Assembly: GCA_964498075.1 (NCBI GenBank)
Contig: CAZCGA010000131.1
Coordinates: forward strand, 1-17,797
Direction: 5' to 3'
DNA length: 17,797 bases
From: CAZCGA01 sp964498075
Lineage (GTDB): Bacteria > Desulfobacterota > Binatia > HRBIN30
The notes under the pieces: model-generated
The model's database searches: none
Told to the model about the DNA's origin: nothing
The model's input: only the letters and a program-made list of their open reading frames with translations
In this document: one piece after another, positions 1 through 7,085 of the stretch
Layout: the number at the start of each line of letters is the position of its first letter
How positions within the stretch are numbered: the stretch's first letter is position 1
Made by a program: the position numbers and the translations under genes

Positions 1-270
1 GCCGCCGGTCTTCTGCGCTTGCGCCACCACCTGTAGGGCCAACGTGGTCTTGCCCGACGACTCTGGTCCGAAGATCTCGACGACGCGGCCGCGCGGCAGG
101 CCGCCCACGCCGAGGGCCATATCGAGCCCGAGGGAGCCGGTGGAGACCACCTGGATGTCCCGTATGTGCCCGTGCTCGCCGAGCTTCATGATGGCGCCCT
201 TGCCGAACTGCTTTTCAATTTGACTAACAGCCAGGTCGAGCGCGCGGGATCGATTAGCGTCGAGTGTCAT
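1..270 (-). CDS. recA: Recombinase RecA, N-terminal 90 residues (cut by window edge)
   Basis: RecA forms ATP-dependent filaments on single-stranded DNA, drives homologous strand exchange and triggers LexA self-cleavage in the cytoplasm. The 90 visible residues begin MTLDANRSRALDLAVSQIEK and include KQFGKGAIMKLG, the LDIALGVGGLPRGR segment and the Walker A loop GPESSGKTT with Lys74 and Thr75. These match the canonical RecA N-terminus with the usual spacing. The ATG at 268-270 is preceded by an AAGAAGGGG ribosome-binding site. The gene is last in the pgpA-cinA-thpR-recA run and its start overlaps the thpR end by 17 bases, which suggests translational coupling. The remainder lies beyond the left edge, so nothing can be said about its integrity or about the terminator. 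Family identity is near certain. Confidence 0.97.
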   Translation of the reverse strand, partial: MTLDANRSRALDLAVSQIEKQFGKGAIMKLGEHGHIRDIQVVSTGSLGLDMALGVGGLPRGRVVEIFGPESSGKTTLALQVVAQAQKTGG

Positions 271-865
271 AACGTACCCCTTCTTTATTCAAGCTCAAAG
301 GAATTGTCCATAGCGGCGTATACACGGCACCGTCGGGGCGCAGGGTGCTGCGGTAGATGATGACCGCGTCCACGGCGCTCTCGCCGAAGTCGTCCGTCAG
401 ATGTGCACTGATGACTTCTTCCACACGCGGCCAGCCGCGCCGGCTGCTGACCCGGCCCACGGTGATATGGCCCGCGAAGGGGCGCTTCTCCGCCGCGAAG
501 CCGAGGCGTGTCATCGCCGTCTCGACGCGCGTCGCCAACTCGACCAGCTCCAGACCTTCGAGCCCCACCCACAACACGCGCGGGCGCCGCAGCGAAGGAA
601 ACGCGCCGAGGCCGCGCACCCGCAAGCGGAACGACGGTTGCCCACTGATCACCGCAGCGAGTGTCGTATGCACTTGCTCCAACCGCGGCGCCTCCACCCC
701 TCCCAAGAACTTGAGGGTGACGTGCATGCCCTGCGGCCGCACCCAGCGGACATCGGCTTTGAGGCGGGAGAGCTCCAGCAACGGCGCCTGCAGGGCCTCG
801 CGTACGGGCGCCTGCAGGTCTACGGCAATGAAGCTCCGGATGGGCTCGCTCTCCGCCGGACACAT
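254..865 (-). CDS. thpR: RNA 2',3'-cyclic phosphodiesterase (LigT/ThpR family)
   Basis: This is a 2H-phosphoesterase of the LigT/ThpR family, which hydrolyses RNA 2',3'-cyclic phosphodiesters to 2'-phosphomonoesters. The two hallmark HxT motifs are visible: HVTLKFLG with His48 and GHITVGRV with His133. The spacing and the length of about 203 residues are normal for the family, and the N-terminal RSFIAVDL strand is typical. I chose the ATG at 865. An in-frame TTG at 874 would add three residues and sits six bases after the cinA stop, so the start is not certain. No strong Shine-Dalgarno is visible for either, consistent with coupling to cinA. The gene lies between cinA and recA and overlaps the recA start by 17 bases, an arrangement common in Deltaproteobacteria and some other phyla. 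Confidence 0.93.
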   Translation of the reverse strand: MCPAESEPIRSFIAVDLQAPVREALQAPLLELSRLKADVRWVRPQGMHVTLKFLGGVEAPRLEQVHTTLAAVISGQPSFRLRVRGLGAFPSLRRPRVLWVGLEGLELVELATRVETAMTRLGFAAEKRPFAGHITVGRVSSRRGWPRVEEVISAHLTDDFGESAVDAVIIYRSTLRPDGAVYTPLWTIPLSLNKEGVRYDTRR

Positions 866-880
866 CGAGTCCAACCGCTG

Positions 881-2164
881 CTAGCGGCGCAGGATCCCCG
901 ACTCACTCGGGTTCAGACCCAGCAGGTAGCGACGTACCCAATCGAGGGCGACCTGGGAGGACAGCAGCTTCACCCACTCGCGGTTGCCCCAGAGCTGGTA
1001 GCGGCGTGTGTAGACGGTGTCGGGCGTGGCGAGCGCGAAGCAGACGGTGCCGACGGGCTTTTCGGGCGTGCCGCCGTCGGGGCCGGCAATCCCGGTGACT
1101 GCCAGGCCGAGATCGCAGTGCATCGTCCCGCGGACTCCGGTGGCCATCTCCGCCGCGGTCTGCTCACTGACGGCGCCGTGCGCGCGTAAGGTCGCTTCGC
1201 CGACGCCGAGGCGCTGCTTCTTGATCTTGTCGGCGTAGGCGATGATGCCGCCCTTCAGATACTTCGAGCTGCCGGGAACGTTGGTCAGGCGGTGGCCGAT
1301 CAAGCCTCCGGTGCACGACTCGGCGACGGCGATCTTCATCGCGCGTTCGATCAGGAGCGCGCCGACGACGGCTTCCATCGTCATGTCACCTTCGCCGTAG
1401 GCGTAGCTGCCGAGACGCTCGCGCAAGCGCGCTGCCAGCTCCTCCAGCCGGTGCGGCGCGGTCGCCGGCGGACCGTGCACGGTGAGGCGGAGCGAGATCT
1501 GCGGGAAGGCGGCGCGAAAGGCGATCCGTCCTTCTTCCGGCGTGACGCACCCAGCCACCAACTCGTCGAGCGCCGATTCACTGATACCGAAGGTTTGGAA
1601 CACGTGGCTGAGGTACACCTCGTTGGTGCCGCGCGCCTGCGCCAGCCACGGCAGGACTTGCTCCTCGATCATCGGCTTCATCTCGCGCGGCACGCCCGGC
1701 AGGACGATCAGATGGCGCGGGCCGTGCTCGGTTTGCAGATCGAGGCGGAAGCCTGGTGCGGTGCCGAGCGCGTTGGGAATGACCACCGCGCCTTCCGGGA
1801 ACTGGGCCTGCTTGAGATTGTTCTCCGGCATCACGCGGCCCATCGCCTCGAACATCTGGCGGATGCGATCGGCGACGGGCTGATCGAGGACCAGCTCACG
1901 GCCCGCGACCTGTGCGAGGGTTTCGGTCGTCAGGTCGTCCGTCGTCGGGCCGAGGCCGCCGGTCGAGATGATGACGTCCGCCTGCCGCATGGCTGCATGC
2001 CACGCCCAGGTGATGCGCTCCGGATAGTCGCCGACAACGATGATCGCCGTGACGTCGAGGCCGGCGGCGACGAGCTTATCGGCGATGAAGTTGGCGTTCG
2101 TATCGAGCGTGCGCCCGGTGGTCAGCTCGTCGCCCGTGCTGAGGATCGCGGCGCGCTCGATCAT
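881..2164 (-). CDS. cinA: CinA: molybdopterin-binding-like / nicotinamide-nucleotide amidase protein
   Basis: CinA proteins pair an N-terminal COG1058 (MoCF/MPT-binding-like, ADP-ribose pyrophosphatase) domain with a C-terminal PncC-type nicotinamide-nucleotide amidase that deamidates NMN to nicotinate mononucleotide. At 427 residues this is a full-length two-domain member. The N-terminal domain shows ILSTGDEL near residue 7 and STGGLGPTTDD at 67-77. The C-terminal domain shows AESCTGG at 281-287 and TGIAGPDGGTPEKPVGTV at about 337-354, the PncC active-site signatures. The start ATG at 2164 overlaps the pgpA stop in an ATGA junction, so the genes are probably translationally coupled. Co-transcription with recA fits the old name competence/damage-inducible. 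No defect is visible. Confidence 0.95.
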   Translation of the reverse strand: MIERAAILSTGDELTTGRTLDTNANFIADKLVAAGLDVTAIIVVGDYPERITWAWHAAMRQADVIISTGGLGPTTDDLTTETLAQVAGRELVLDQPVADRIRQMFEAMGRVMPENNLKQAQFPEGAVVIPNALGTAPGFRLDLQTEHGPRHLIVLPGVPREMKPMIEEQVLPWLAQARGTNEVYLSHVFQTFGISESALDELVAGCVTPEEGRIAFRAAFPQISLRLTVHGPPATAPHRLEELAARLRERLGSYAYGEGDMTMEAVVGALLIERAMKIAVAESCTGGLIGHRLTNVPGSSKYLKGGIIAYADKIKKQRLGVGEATLRAHGAVSEQTAAEMATGVRGTMHCDLGLAVTGIAGPDGGTPEKPVGTVCFALATPDTVYTRRYQLWGNREWVKLLSSQVALDWVRRYLLGLNPSESGILRR

Positions 2165-2628
2165 GCCAGCACTCGCGTGGCAATCAGGATTTGCATGGCG
2201 AGGTTACTGTAGATGCCCGAGACGACATCGTCCAACACCACGCCGTAGCCGCCGGGAAAATGCGCGTCGATGTAACCGGCGGGGAATGGCTTGATGACGT
2301 CGAGCCCGCGGAAGAGGACGAAGGCGAGCAACGCGTGCGTCCACGTCGGTTGCAGGAACAGCGTGGCGCCGACGTAGCCCGCCACCTCGTCGATGACGAT
2401 CTTGTGGCTGTCGTGCTCGTGCAGGTACTCCTCGGCCTTGCCGGCGATCCAGCAGGCGGCGACGACGAGCGCGACGTAGGTGAGAAGGTAGGCGGGAACC
2501 GACGCCGTCCGCAGGACATCGAAGCCCCAGAACAACGGGATCGCCACGGCAGAACCGAAGGTGCCGGAAGCCACCGGGATGTAGCCGATGTAGCCGGCGG
2601 AGGCGAGGAAGATGACGAGCGGGCGCAT
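2161..2628 (-). CDS. pgpA: Phosphatidylglycerophosphatase A
   Basis: PgpA dephosphorylates phosphatidylglycerophosphate to phosphatidylglycerol at the inner membrane. With the ATG at 2628 the protein has 155 residues, typical of the family. Diagnostic segments appear in order: GYIGYIPVASGTFGS (12-26), HDSHKIVIDEVAGY (72-85), FRGLDVIKPFP (106-116) and GGYGVVLDDVVSGIYSN (126-142). These carry the conserved acidic metal and substrate residues. Hydrophobic stretches around 27-60 and 85-105 fit membrane helices. An in-frame TTG at 2667 would add 13 residues; I preferred the ATG because the extra segment is not family-like, although neither start has a strong ribosome-binding site. The gene is first in the operon with cinA, thpR and recA and overlaps cinA by four bases. 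Confidence 0.93.
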   Translation of the reverse strand: MRPLVIFLASAGYIGYIPVASGTFGSAVAIPLFWGFDVLRTASVPAYLLTYVALVVAACWIAGKAEEYLHEHDSHKIVIDEVAGYVGATLFLQPTWTHALLAFVLFRGLDVIKPFPAGYIDAHFPGGYGVVLDDVVSGIYSNLAMQILIATRVLA

Positions 2629-2830
2629 GGAAGCGGCGATCCTAGGGGTGGGGTCGGTGGCAGTCAAGGACGTCCGAAAGCCGCAGCCGAATCATCGCTG
2701 CAACGCTCCCGATATCCGCCGATTCATGATAGCGTGCCGACATTGCACAACTCGTGGCGCCGAAACACACGGTCATCGCGGCGGTCGTTGCCGTGGCGAG
2801 AGAGGCGCTGACCGTGGAAGGAGATGCGTG
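2629..2830. other. Divergent intergenic region between pgpA and the DUF1329 gene
   Basis: About 200 bases separate the start codons of the minus-strand pgpA operon and the plus-strand DUF1329 gene, so both promoters should lie here. I see no convincing -35/-10 pair with 16-18 base spacing on either strand and no clear LexA-like palindrome. The only well-supported signal is the AAGGAG ribosome-binding site just before 2831. An open frame extends upstream of 2831 to 2612, but it overlaps the pgpA start region and lacks a signal peptide, so I treat it as non-coding. Confidence 0.5.
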
Positions 2831-4168
2831 ATGCCGAGAATTGCTCAAGTCCTTCTCAACGCCGTGCTGGCCATCGTGATTGTACGCCCGGTGTGGGCAC
2901 AAGCGCCGGCAGCAGCGGGCGACCTCAAGCCCGGCGACGTCCTCAATGAGACGAACTGGAAGAAGGCCGAAGGCCTGCTGCCTCCGGAGATCCTCAAGCA
3001 CTACCAGAACGGTGAGTACGTAAACCCGATCGTCGACTGGCCCGCCGGCAAGTTCGATTGGCCGCCGGACTTCCGCGCCGCCAGCGAGAAGAACGCCGGG
3101 CAGCTCGACGTCGATGCCGTCGGCACGATCATCGAGAAAGGGTCGGGCAAGCAGCCGCCGTACGTTCTTGGCTTCCCCTTCCCGATCGTCGAACGGAACG
3201 ACCCGAAGGCCGGTGCCAAGGCGGTGTGGAACTTCTTCTACCGCACCTGGTACTTCGGGACGCTGCACGCCGAGTCGCAGCTCAATTGGATTGCGGCGAA
3301 AAGCCTCGAGCGGCGCAGCGACGTCAATGCGAATTTTGAATACTACGACGGCGTGCCGGAATCGGCGCGACTCCCCAACCCCGACAACTTCAGCGTCCGG
3401 TTTCTGACCATCGTCGTATCACCGACCGATCTCAACGGCACCGCCGCGCTGAGCTGGCGCTACCGCGATGCGACCAAGCGCGATTCCAACTGGGCGTTTG
3501 TGCCGGCGCTGCGGCGGGTACGCGCGGTGAGCCCGGCCAACCGCTCGGACGGCTTTCTCGGCTCGGACATGAGCCAAGACGACGGCCCCTTCTTCGACGG
3601 CAAGCCCGAGGACTTCATCTGGACGCTCAAGGACGAGGTCGATCAGCTCCGCCTGGTCGATCCGCTCAGCCTGCAAGGACAGTCGGATCAATATTGGCTG
3701 CCGTCGGGCGGCTGGGGCGGAAATTGGCCCGACCTCAAGTTCCTCGGCTACATGGATCCCGCCTGGAAAGGCATCGCCTGGGCACCGGTCACCGGCGCCC
3801 TGGCGAAGCGCCGGTTCTGGGTGGTGGAGGGCGTGCCGAAGGACAAGTACTACCTCTATGGCCGTCTCGAGCTCTACATCGACAAGGAAACGTTCCAAGG
3901 CGCCTGGAATCGCAAGTTCAGCTGGCAGGGCGAGTTGCTGAACACGCTGCAGGTGATGGCATTCCTTCCCAAGGCGTTCACGCGACCCGACGGGAAAATG
4001 GACTACAATCAGGCGTCGAACATGGCCTTCCAGTGCGCCGAGAACATCAAGCGCAACCAGGCGACCGTGGCGGGAATCAAATCGAACCCCAAGGGAGGTT
4101 TCGAGGGTCGCATCACGTTCCCCGGCAACTTCTTCGAGGTGAACTCGTTGATGCACTTCGGGAAGTGA
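2831..4168 (+). CDS. DUF1329 family exported protein
   Basis: The 445-residue product matches the DUF1329 family, exported proteins related to the LolA/LolB lipoprotein-sorting fold and often found near RND transporters or lipid-related genes in proteobacteria. Their biochemical role is not established. The N-terminus is a Sec signal peptide: hydrophobic LLNAVLAIVIV followed by a likely cleavage at VWA-QA near residues 23-24. There is no lipobox cysteine, so a periplasmic location is more likely than lipoprotein anchoring. Family-typical segments include ALSWRYRD, WAFVPALRRVRAVSPANRSD, DDGPFFDGKPEDF and the C-terminal GRLELYIDKETFQGAWNRKF. The ATG at 2831 has AAGGAG at good spacing and starts exactly at the signal peptide, so longer upstream readings are rejected. 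It stands alone between a divergent operon and a convergent gene. Confidence 0.88.
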   Translation: MPRIAQVLLNAVLAIVIVRPVWAQAPAAAGDLKPGDVLNETNWKKAEGLLPPEILKHYQNGEYVNPIVDWPAGKFDWPPDFRAASEKNAGQLDVDAVGTIIEKGSGKQPPYVLGFPFPIVERNDPKAGAKAVWNFFYRTWYFGTLHAESQLNWIAAKSLERRSDVNANFEYYDGVPESARLPNPDNFSVRFLTIVVSPTDLNGTAALSWRYRDATKRDSNWAFVPALRRVRAVSPANRSDGFLGSDMSQDDGPFFDGKPEDFIWTLKDEVDQLRLVDPLSLQGQSDQYWLPSGGWGGNWPDLKFLGYMDPAWKGIAWAPVTGALAKRRFWVVEGVPKDKYYLYGRLELYIDKETFQGAWNRKFSWQGELLNTLQVMAFLPKAFTRPDGKMDYNQASNMAFQCAENIKRNQATVAGIKSNPKGGFEGRITFPGNFFEVNSLMHFGK

Positions 4169-4176
4169 GCGCGGCA

Positions 4177-4194
4177 GGGCGGGCTTCCCGCGCC
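4177..4194. terminator. Candidate GC hairpin between convergent genes
   Basis: The stop of the DUF1329 gene and the stop of the hydrolase gene converge here. GCGGG at 4179-4183 pairs with CCCGC at 4187-4191 around a three-base loop, and two further G-C pairs follow across a one-base bulge. There is no U-tract on either side, so intrinsic termination is only a guess; the position is what argues for it. Confidence 0.35.
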
Positions 4195-4196
4195 CG

Positions 4197-4994
4197 TCAC
4201 ATCAGACGCATGCGGAAGAACCCGATGATCTCATCCACCGCCTGGCGCGTCGGCTGGTTCTCCTCATCGATGAGATGCAGCGTGACGACGCTGTGCGGGT
4301 TCTTCATGGGGGCATCCGGGTTGGCGCAGCTGTCGGGCAGGACGCGCGGCTGGAAGCGGTCGCCCAACGCCTGCTGATAGGCCGCAAAGCGCGCGCCGCG
4401 GCAGAAGCTGTCGCCCTCGAAGCGATAGGCGAGGACGGTGAGATCGTCGCGGTCGAGCCGCGCCTTGACGGCTCGCAACTCCTCCGGCGCGATGTGCATG
4501 CCCGCTGCGTTGGTCATTGGCAGCGACGGCTGCGACAGCACCGGCGCCAGCATCGCCGGCTCGAGCATCATCGACAGGGCGAAGTTGCCGGTGAAGCACA
4601 TGCCGATCGCCCCGACACCCTTGCCGCCGCACAGCGGATGAGCGTGCGCCGCCAGCCTCCGCAGCCACTGGGTGACCGGGCTCGACGCGTTGGCGGCAAA
4701 GGCGCGGAACTCGGCACTGATGCAGCCCTTGATGATCGAGCTGATGGTATAGCCGTACGACAGCGGACGTCCCGGCACACCGAACAGATCCGGCATCCAC
4801 ACGGTGAAGCCGGCATCGCGGATCCAGCGCGCGAAACGGGCGACATGCGGCGAGATGCCGGGCATCTCGGTCATGACGATGACCGCCGGGCCCGTCCCGG
4901 CGACGAAGACGAGCTTGGTCTTGTCCTGCAGCGTAATCTGCCGGCGCTCGAAATCCGCGAGCGCATCCGTTCTCGTGAGATCGGCCTCTGCCAT
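4197..4994 (-). CDS. Dienelactone hydrolase family protein (alpha/beta hydrolase)
   Basis: The 265-residue protein resembles dienelactone hydrolases, cytoplasmic alpha/beta-fold enzymes with a Cys-Asp-His triad that hydrolyse lactones and related esters. The nucleophile elbow is GVGAIGMCFTGN with Cys133. Asp195 in RFEGDSF and His234 in NPHSVVT are the likely partners, and Glu43 in MTEMPGI corresponds to the glutamate that activates the cysteine in the family. The true substrate cannot be read from sequence. I chose the ATG at 4994 because GGAGGG lies about ten bases upstream. An in-frame ATG at 5048 would add 18 residues but has no usable ribosome-binding site. The gene is transcribed alone, convergent with the DUF1329 gene and divergent from the PD40 gene. 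Confidence 0.85.
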   Translation of the reverse strand: MAEADLTRTDALADFERRQITLQDKTKLVFVAGTGPAVIVMTEMPGISPHVARFARWIRDAGFTVWMPDLFGVPGRPLSYGYTISSIIKGCISAEFRAFAANASSPVTQWLRRLAAHAHPLCGGKGVGAIGMCFTGNFALSMMLEPAMLAPVLSQPSLPMTNAAGMHIAPEELRAVKARLDRDDLTVLAYRFEGDSFCRGARFAAYQQALGDRFQPRVLPDSCANPDAPMKNPHSVVTLHLIDEENQPTRQAVDEIIGFFRMRLM

Positions 4995-5156
4995 AGCGTC
5001 GCAGCCCTCCGGCGCGCCACGGTATCCAACTTCAGCCGCCGACGCCATCCTGGGCGGGTGTACACTGACTCACAACGCGTCTACCCACTCGACTTCGCGA
5101 AGACCGGGAACTTTGTTTATTGACTCCCCCATGGTTGGCTGGTGAAATAGGCGCTC
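4995..5156. other. Divergent intergenic region with a 10-bp palindrome
   Basis: This 162-base gap must hold promoters for the hydrolase (-) and the PD40 protein (+). A perfect palindrome CTTCGCGAAG lies at 5093-5102 and could be a regulator site. GGGAACTTTG at about 5106-5115 resembles an ECF-type -35 element, but no matching -10 was found. Nothing here is convincing enough to call a promoter. Confidence 0.3.
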
Positions 5157-7013
5157 ATGCACCGCTCCATCCGCCGGATCGCGATTGTCGCCGCGACAGT
5201 CCTGGGCGTCCTTGCACGCGCCGACGCCTTCATCGTGCAAGTGACCGACAACGTCTCTGCCGGCCCACCCTCGATTACCTTCGACGGGCATTTCATCGCC
5301 TTCTCGGATGGCAATGTCTACGTGTACGACGTCGTGAAGAACACCACCGCCGCGGTCACCGTCGACGGCGGCTTGGACCCGACGATCAGCGGCGACGGCA
5401 AGTGGGTGGCGTTCACCTCGAGCGCCGACTTCGGGCGCAACCCCGACGGCAGCGACGAGATCTTCCGCTACTATCGACCGACACGGCGCTTCTACCAGAT
5501 GACCCGCGACAACAACGGCGACGGCGCCAGCGAGTTCGCCGTCATCAACGGCAACGGCAAGCGCTTCGTCTTCGAAACCAGCAGCAACCTGCGCAACCGC
5601 AATCCCGATTTCAGCAACGAGGTCTACCTCGATATCCGCGGCACCAACTCCGCGATGAGCAAGGATCCCAACGGTGACGGGGAGAGTCGTGCACCCGCAA
5701 TCAGCGCCGATGGGAAGTTCGTGGTGTTTCAGACCACCAGCGACCTCAAGGGGCGCAACGCCGACTTCAGCCAGGAGCTGATGCTGTACGATGCCACGGC
5801 GCGCCAGCTGTCGCAGCTGACCAATGACGCAGAGGGAAACGGGAGCAGCGGCACGGCAGCGATCAGCGGCGACGGGCGGTTCATCGCCTTCATCTCGTCA
5901 AGCAACGTCGACCTGCAGAACCCCGATGGGGTGGGCGCGCTGTTCCTCTACACTCGGCTGCGGCGCTCGTTCACGGTGATCAGCAAGACCCCGGACGGCC
6001 TTTTCGATGCCGATCAGCCGTCGCTCAGCGACGACGGCCGCTGGATCGCCTTCGTGAGCGGCTTCGATGTAAACGGCAACCCTGACTTCAACTCCGAGAT
6101 CTTCATCTATGACCGGGCACGCCGTGTGTTCACGCAAGTCACGGACAGTACCGGCTGCTCCAGCAGCAATCCGAAGATCAGCGGTGATGGTTCGCGGGTG
6201 ACGTTTCTCTCGGATTGCGATCTCGCCGGCGGCAATTCGGATGGCAGCCTGGAGGTGTTCGTCGCCGGCAACCCCATCCTGGATCTCGGCGTCCATTCGG
6301 AAGGGCCGGTGTCTCTCACCGTGCGGGACGGCAATGGCCTCGTCGTCACCCCGACCGTCAAGACAATTCCGCGCTCCACCTACGTGCAGGGCGACTTCGA
6401 CAACGACACGGTGCCGGAGGATCGTGCCACCATCCCGCAGGCGCTCGAGGGGTCGTACAGCATCACCGTGTCGTCGGATTCGAACGTCCAGCCCACCGAT
6501 CCGGTGTCGCTCGATGCGAGCTTGAATGGCGTCACCGTACCGTTGGCGACCGGCACCGTGGCCGATGTCACGCCCAGCCAGTACACGTTCAGCAACCAAG
6601 GCTTCCTGCGCCCGACCTCACGCATGACGCCGATCGACGGCACCGGCAGCGTCGTCAGTCTGAGCACGCGGCTCCTGCACCCGCCCGCGGACACCGGTGC
6701 GGTCAGCGTCCGGTTTAACGACGGAACGAACGACATCACCTTCGATTGCGGGCGCATCGAGAACTACCAGCGCTACTCCGGCTCGCGCAACTTCCTGGGG
6801 ACGATCAGCGGCTTCAACGTCAAGGTCCGCATCAAGCGCCGGACCGACGACACCACCGGGATCGTCTTCTCCGCTCGCAACGGCGACTTGTCCGCGTTCG
6901 AAGGGACGGGCCACGTCAGCATGGTCATGGTCGTGCAGATCGGCCCGGACACCTACATGTACAATTGGCGGTTCCTGCGCACCTTCTCTGGAAAGCTCAT
7001 CCTCAAGAAGTAG
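5157..7013 (+). CDS. Secreted PD40 (WD40-like/TolB-type) beta-propeller protein
   Basis: The 618-residue product starts with a signal peptide (RRIAIVAATVLGVLARADA, likely cleaved after ADA near residue 24). It continues with seven PD40-type motifs of the form (S/N)xDG(K/R)xxxF, for example TISGDGKWVAFTS, AISADGKFVVFQT, AISGDGRFIAFIS and SLSDDGRWIAFVS. Most are spaced 51-55 codons apart, consistent with one motif per blade of a six- or seven-bladed propeller covering about residues 35-375. The last third (about 380-618) is a separate beta-rich region containing YVQGDFDNDTVPED, which I do not recognise. PD40 propellers usually bind proteins or glycans; no catalytic residues are visible. The ATG at 5157 is the only plausible start, with a weak upstream AAATAGG. 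A similar signal-peptide plus propeller layout is common in environmental Gram-negatives. Function is unknown. Confidence 0.82.
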   Translation: MHRSIRRIAIVAATVLGVLARADAFIVQVTDNVSAGPPSITFDGHFIAFSDGNVYVYDVVKNTTAAVTVDGGLDPTISGDGKWVAFTSSADFGRNPDGSDEIFRYYRPTRRFYQMTRDNNGDGASEFAVINGNGKRFVFETSSNLRNRNPDFSNEVYLDIRGTNSAMSKDPNGDGESRAPAISADGKFVVFQTTSDLKGRNADFSQELMLYDATARQLSQLTNDAEGNGSSGTAAISGDGRFIAFISSSNVDLQNPDGVGALFLYTRLRRSFTVISKTPDGLFDADQPSLSDDGRWIAFVSGFDVNGNPDFNSEIFIYDRARRVFTQVTDSTGCSSSNPKISGDGSRVTFLSDCDLAGGNSDGSLEVFVAGNPILDLGVHSEGPVSLTVRDGNGLVVTPTVKTIPRSTYVQGDFDNDTVPEDRATIPQALEGSYSITVSSDSNVQPTDPVSLDASLNGVTVPLATGTVADVTPSQYTFSNQGFLRPTSRMTPIDGTGSVVSLSTRLLHPPADTGAVSVRFNDGTNDITFDCGRIENYQRYSGSRNFLGTISGFNVKVRIKRRTDDTTGIVFSARNGDLSAFEGTGHVSMVMVVQIGPDTYMYNWRFLRTFSGKLILKK

Positions 7014-7085
7014 TCTCGCCATCCCGCTTGCTGCCTCCGCCTTCGCGTGCGAAGGCTACCGCGACTGTGTGAGTTGGAATCTCGG

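Noticed and set aside
2612..2830. Upstream in-frame extension of the DUF1329 gene
   Set aside because: It would bury the signal peptide and overlap the divergent pgpA start; the ATG at 2831 has a good ribosome-binding site.
5106..5140. ECF sigma-factor promoter before the PD40 gene
   Set aside because: A GGGAACTT-like -35 is present, but no matching -10 at the proper distance was found.
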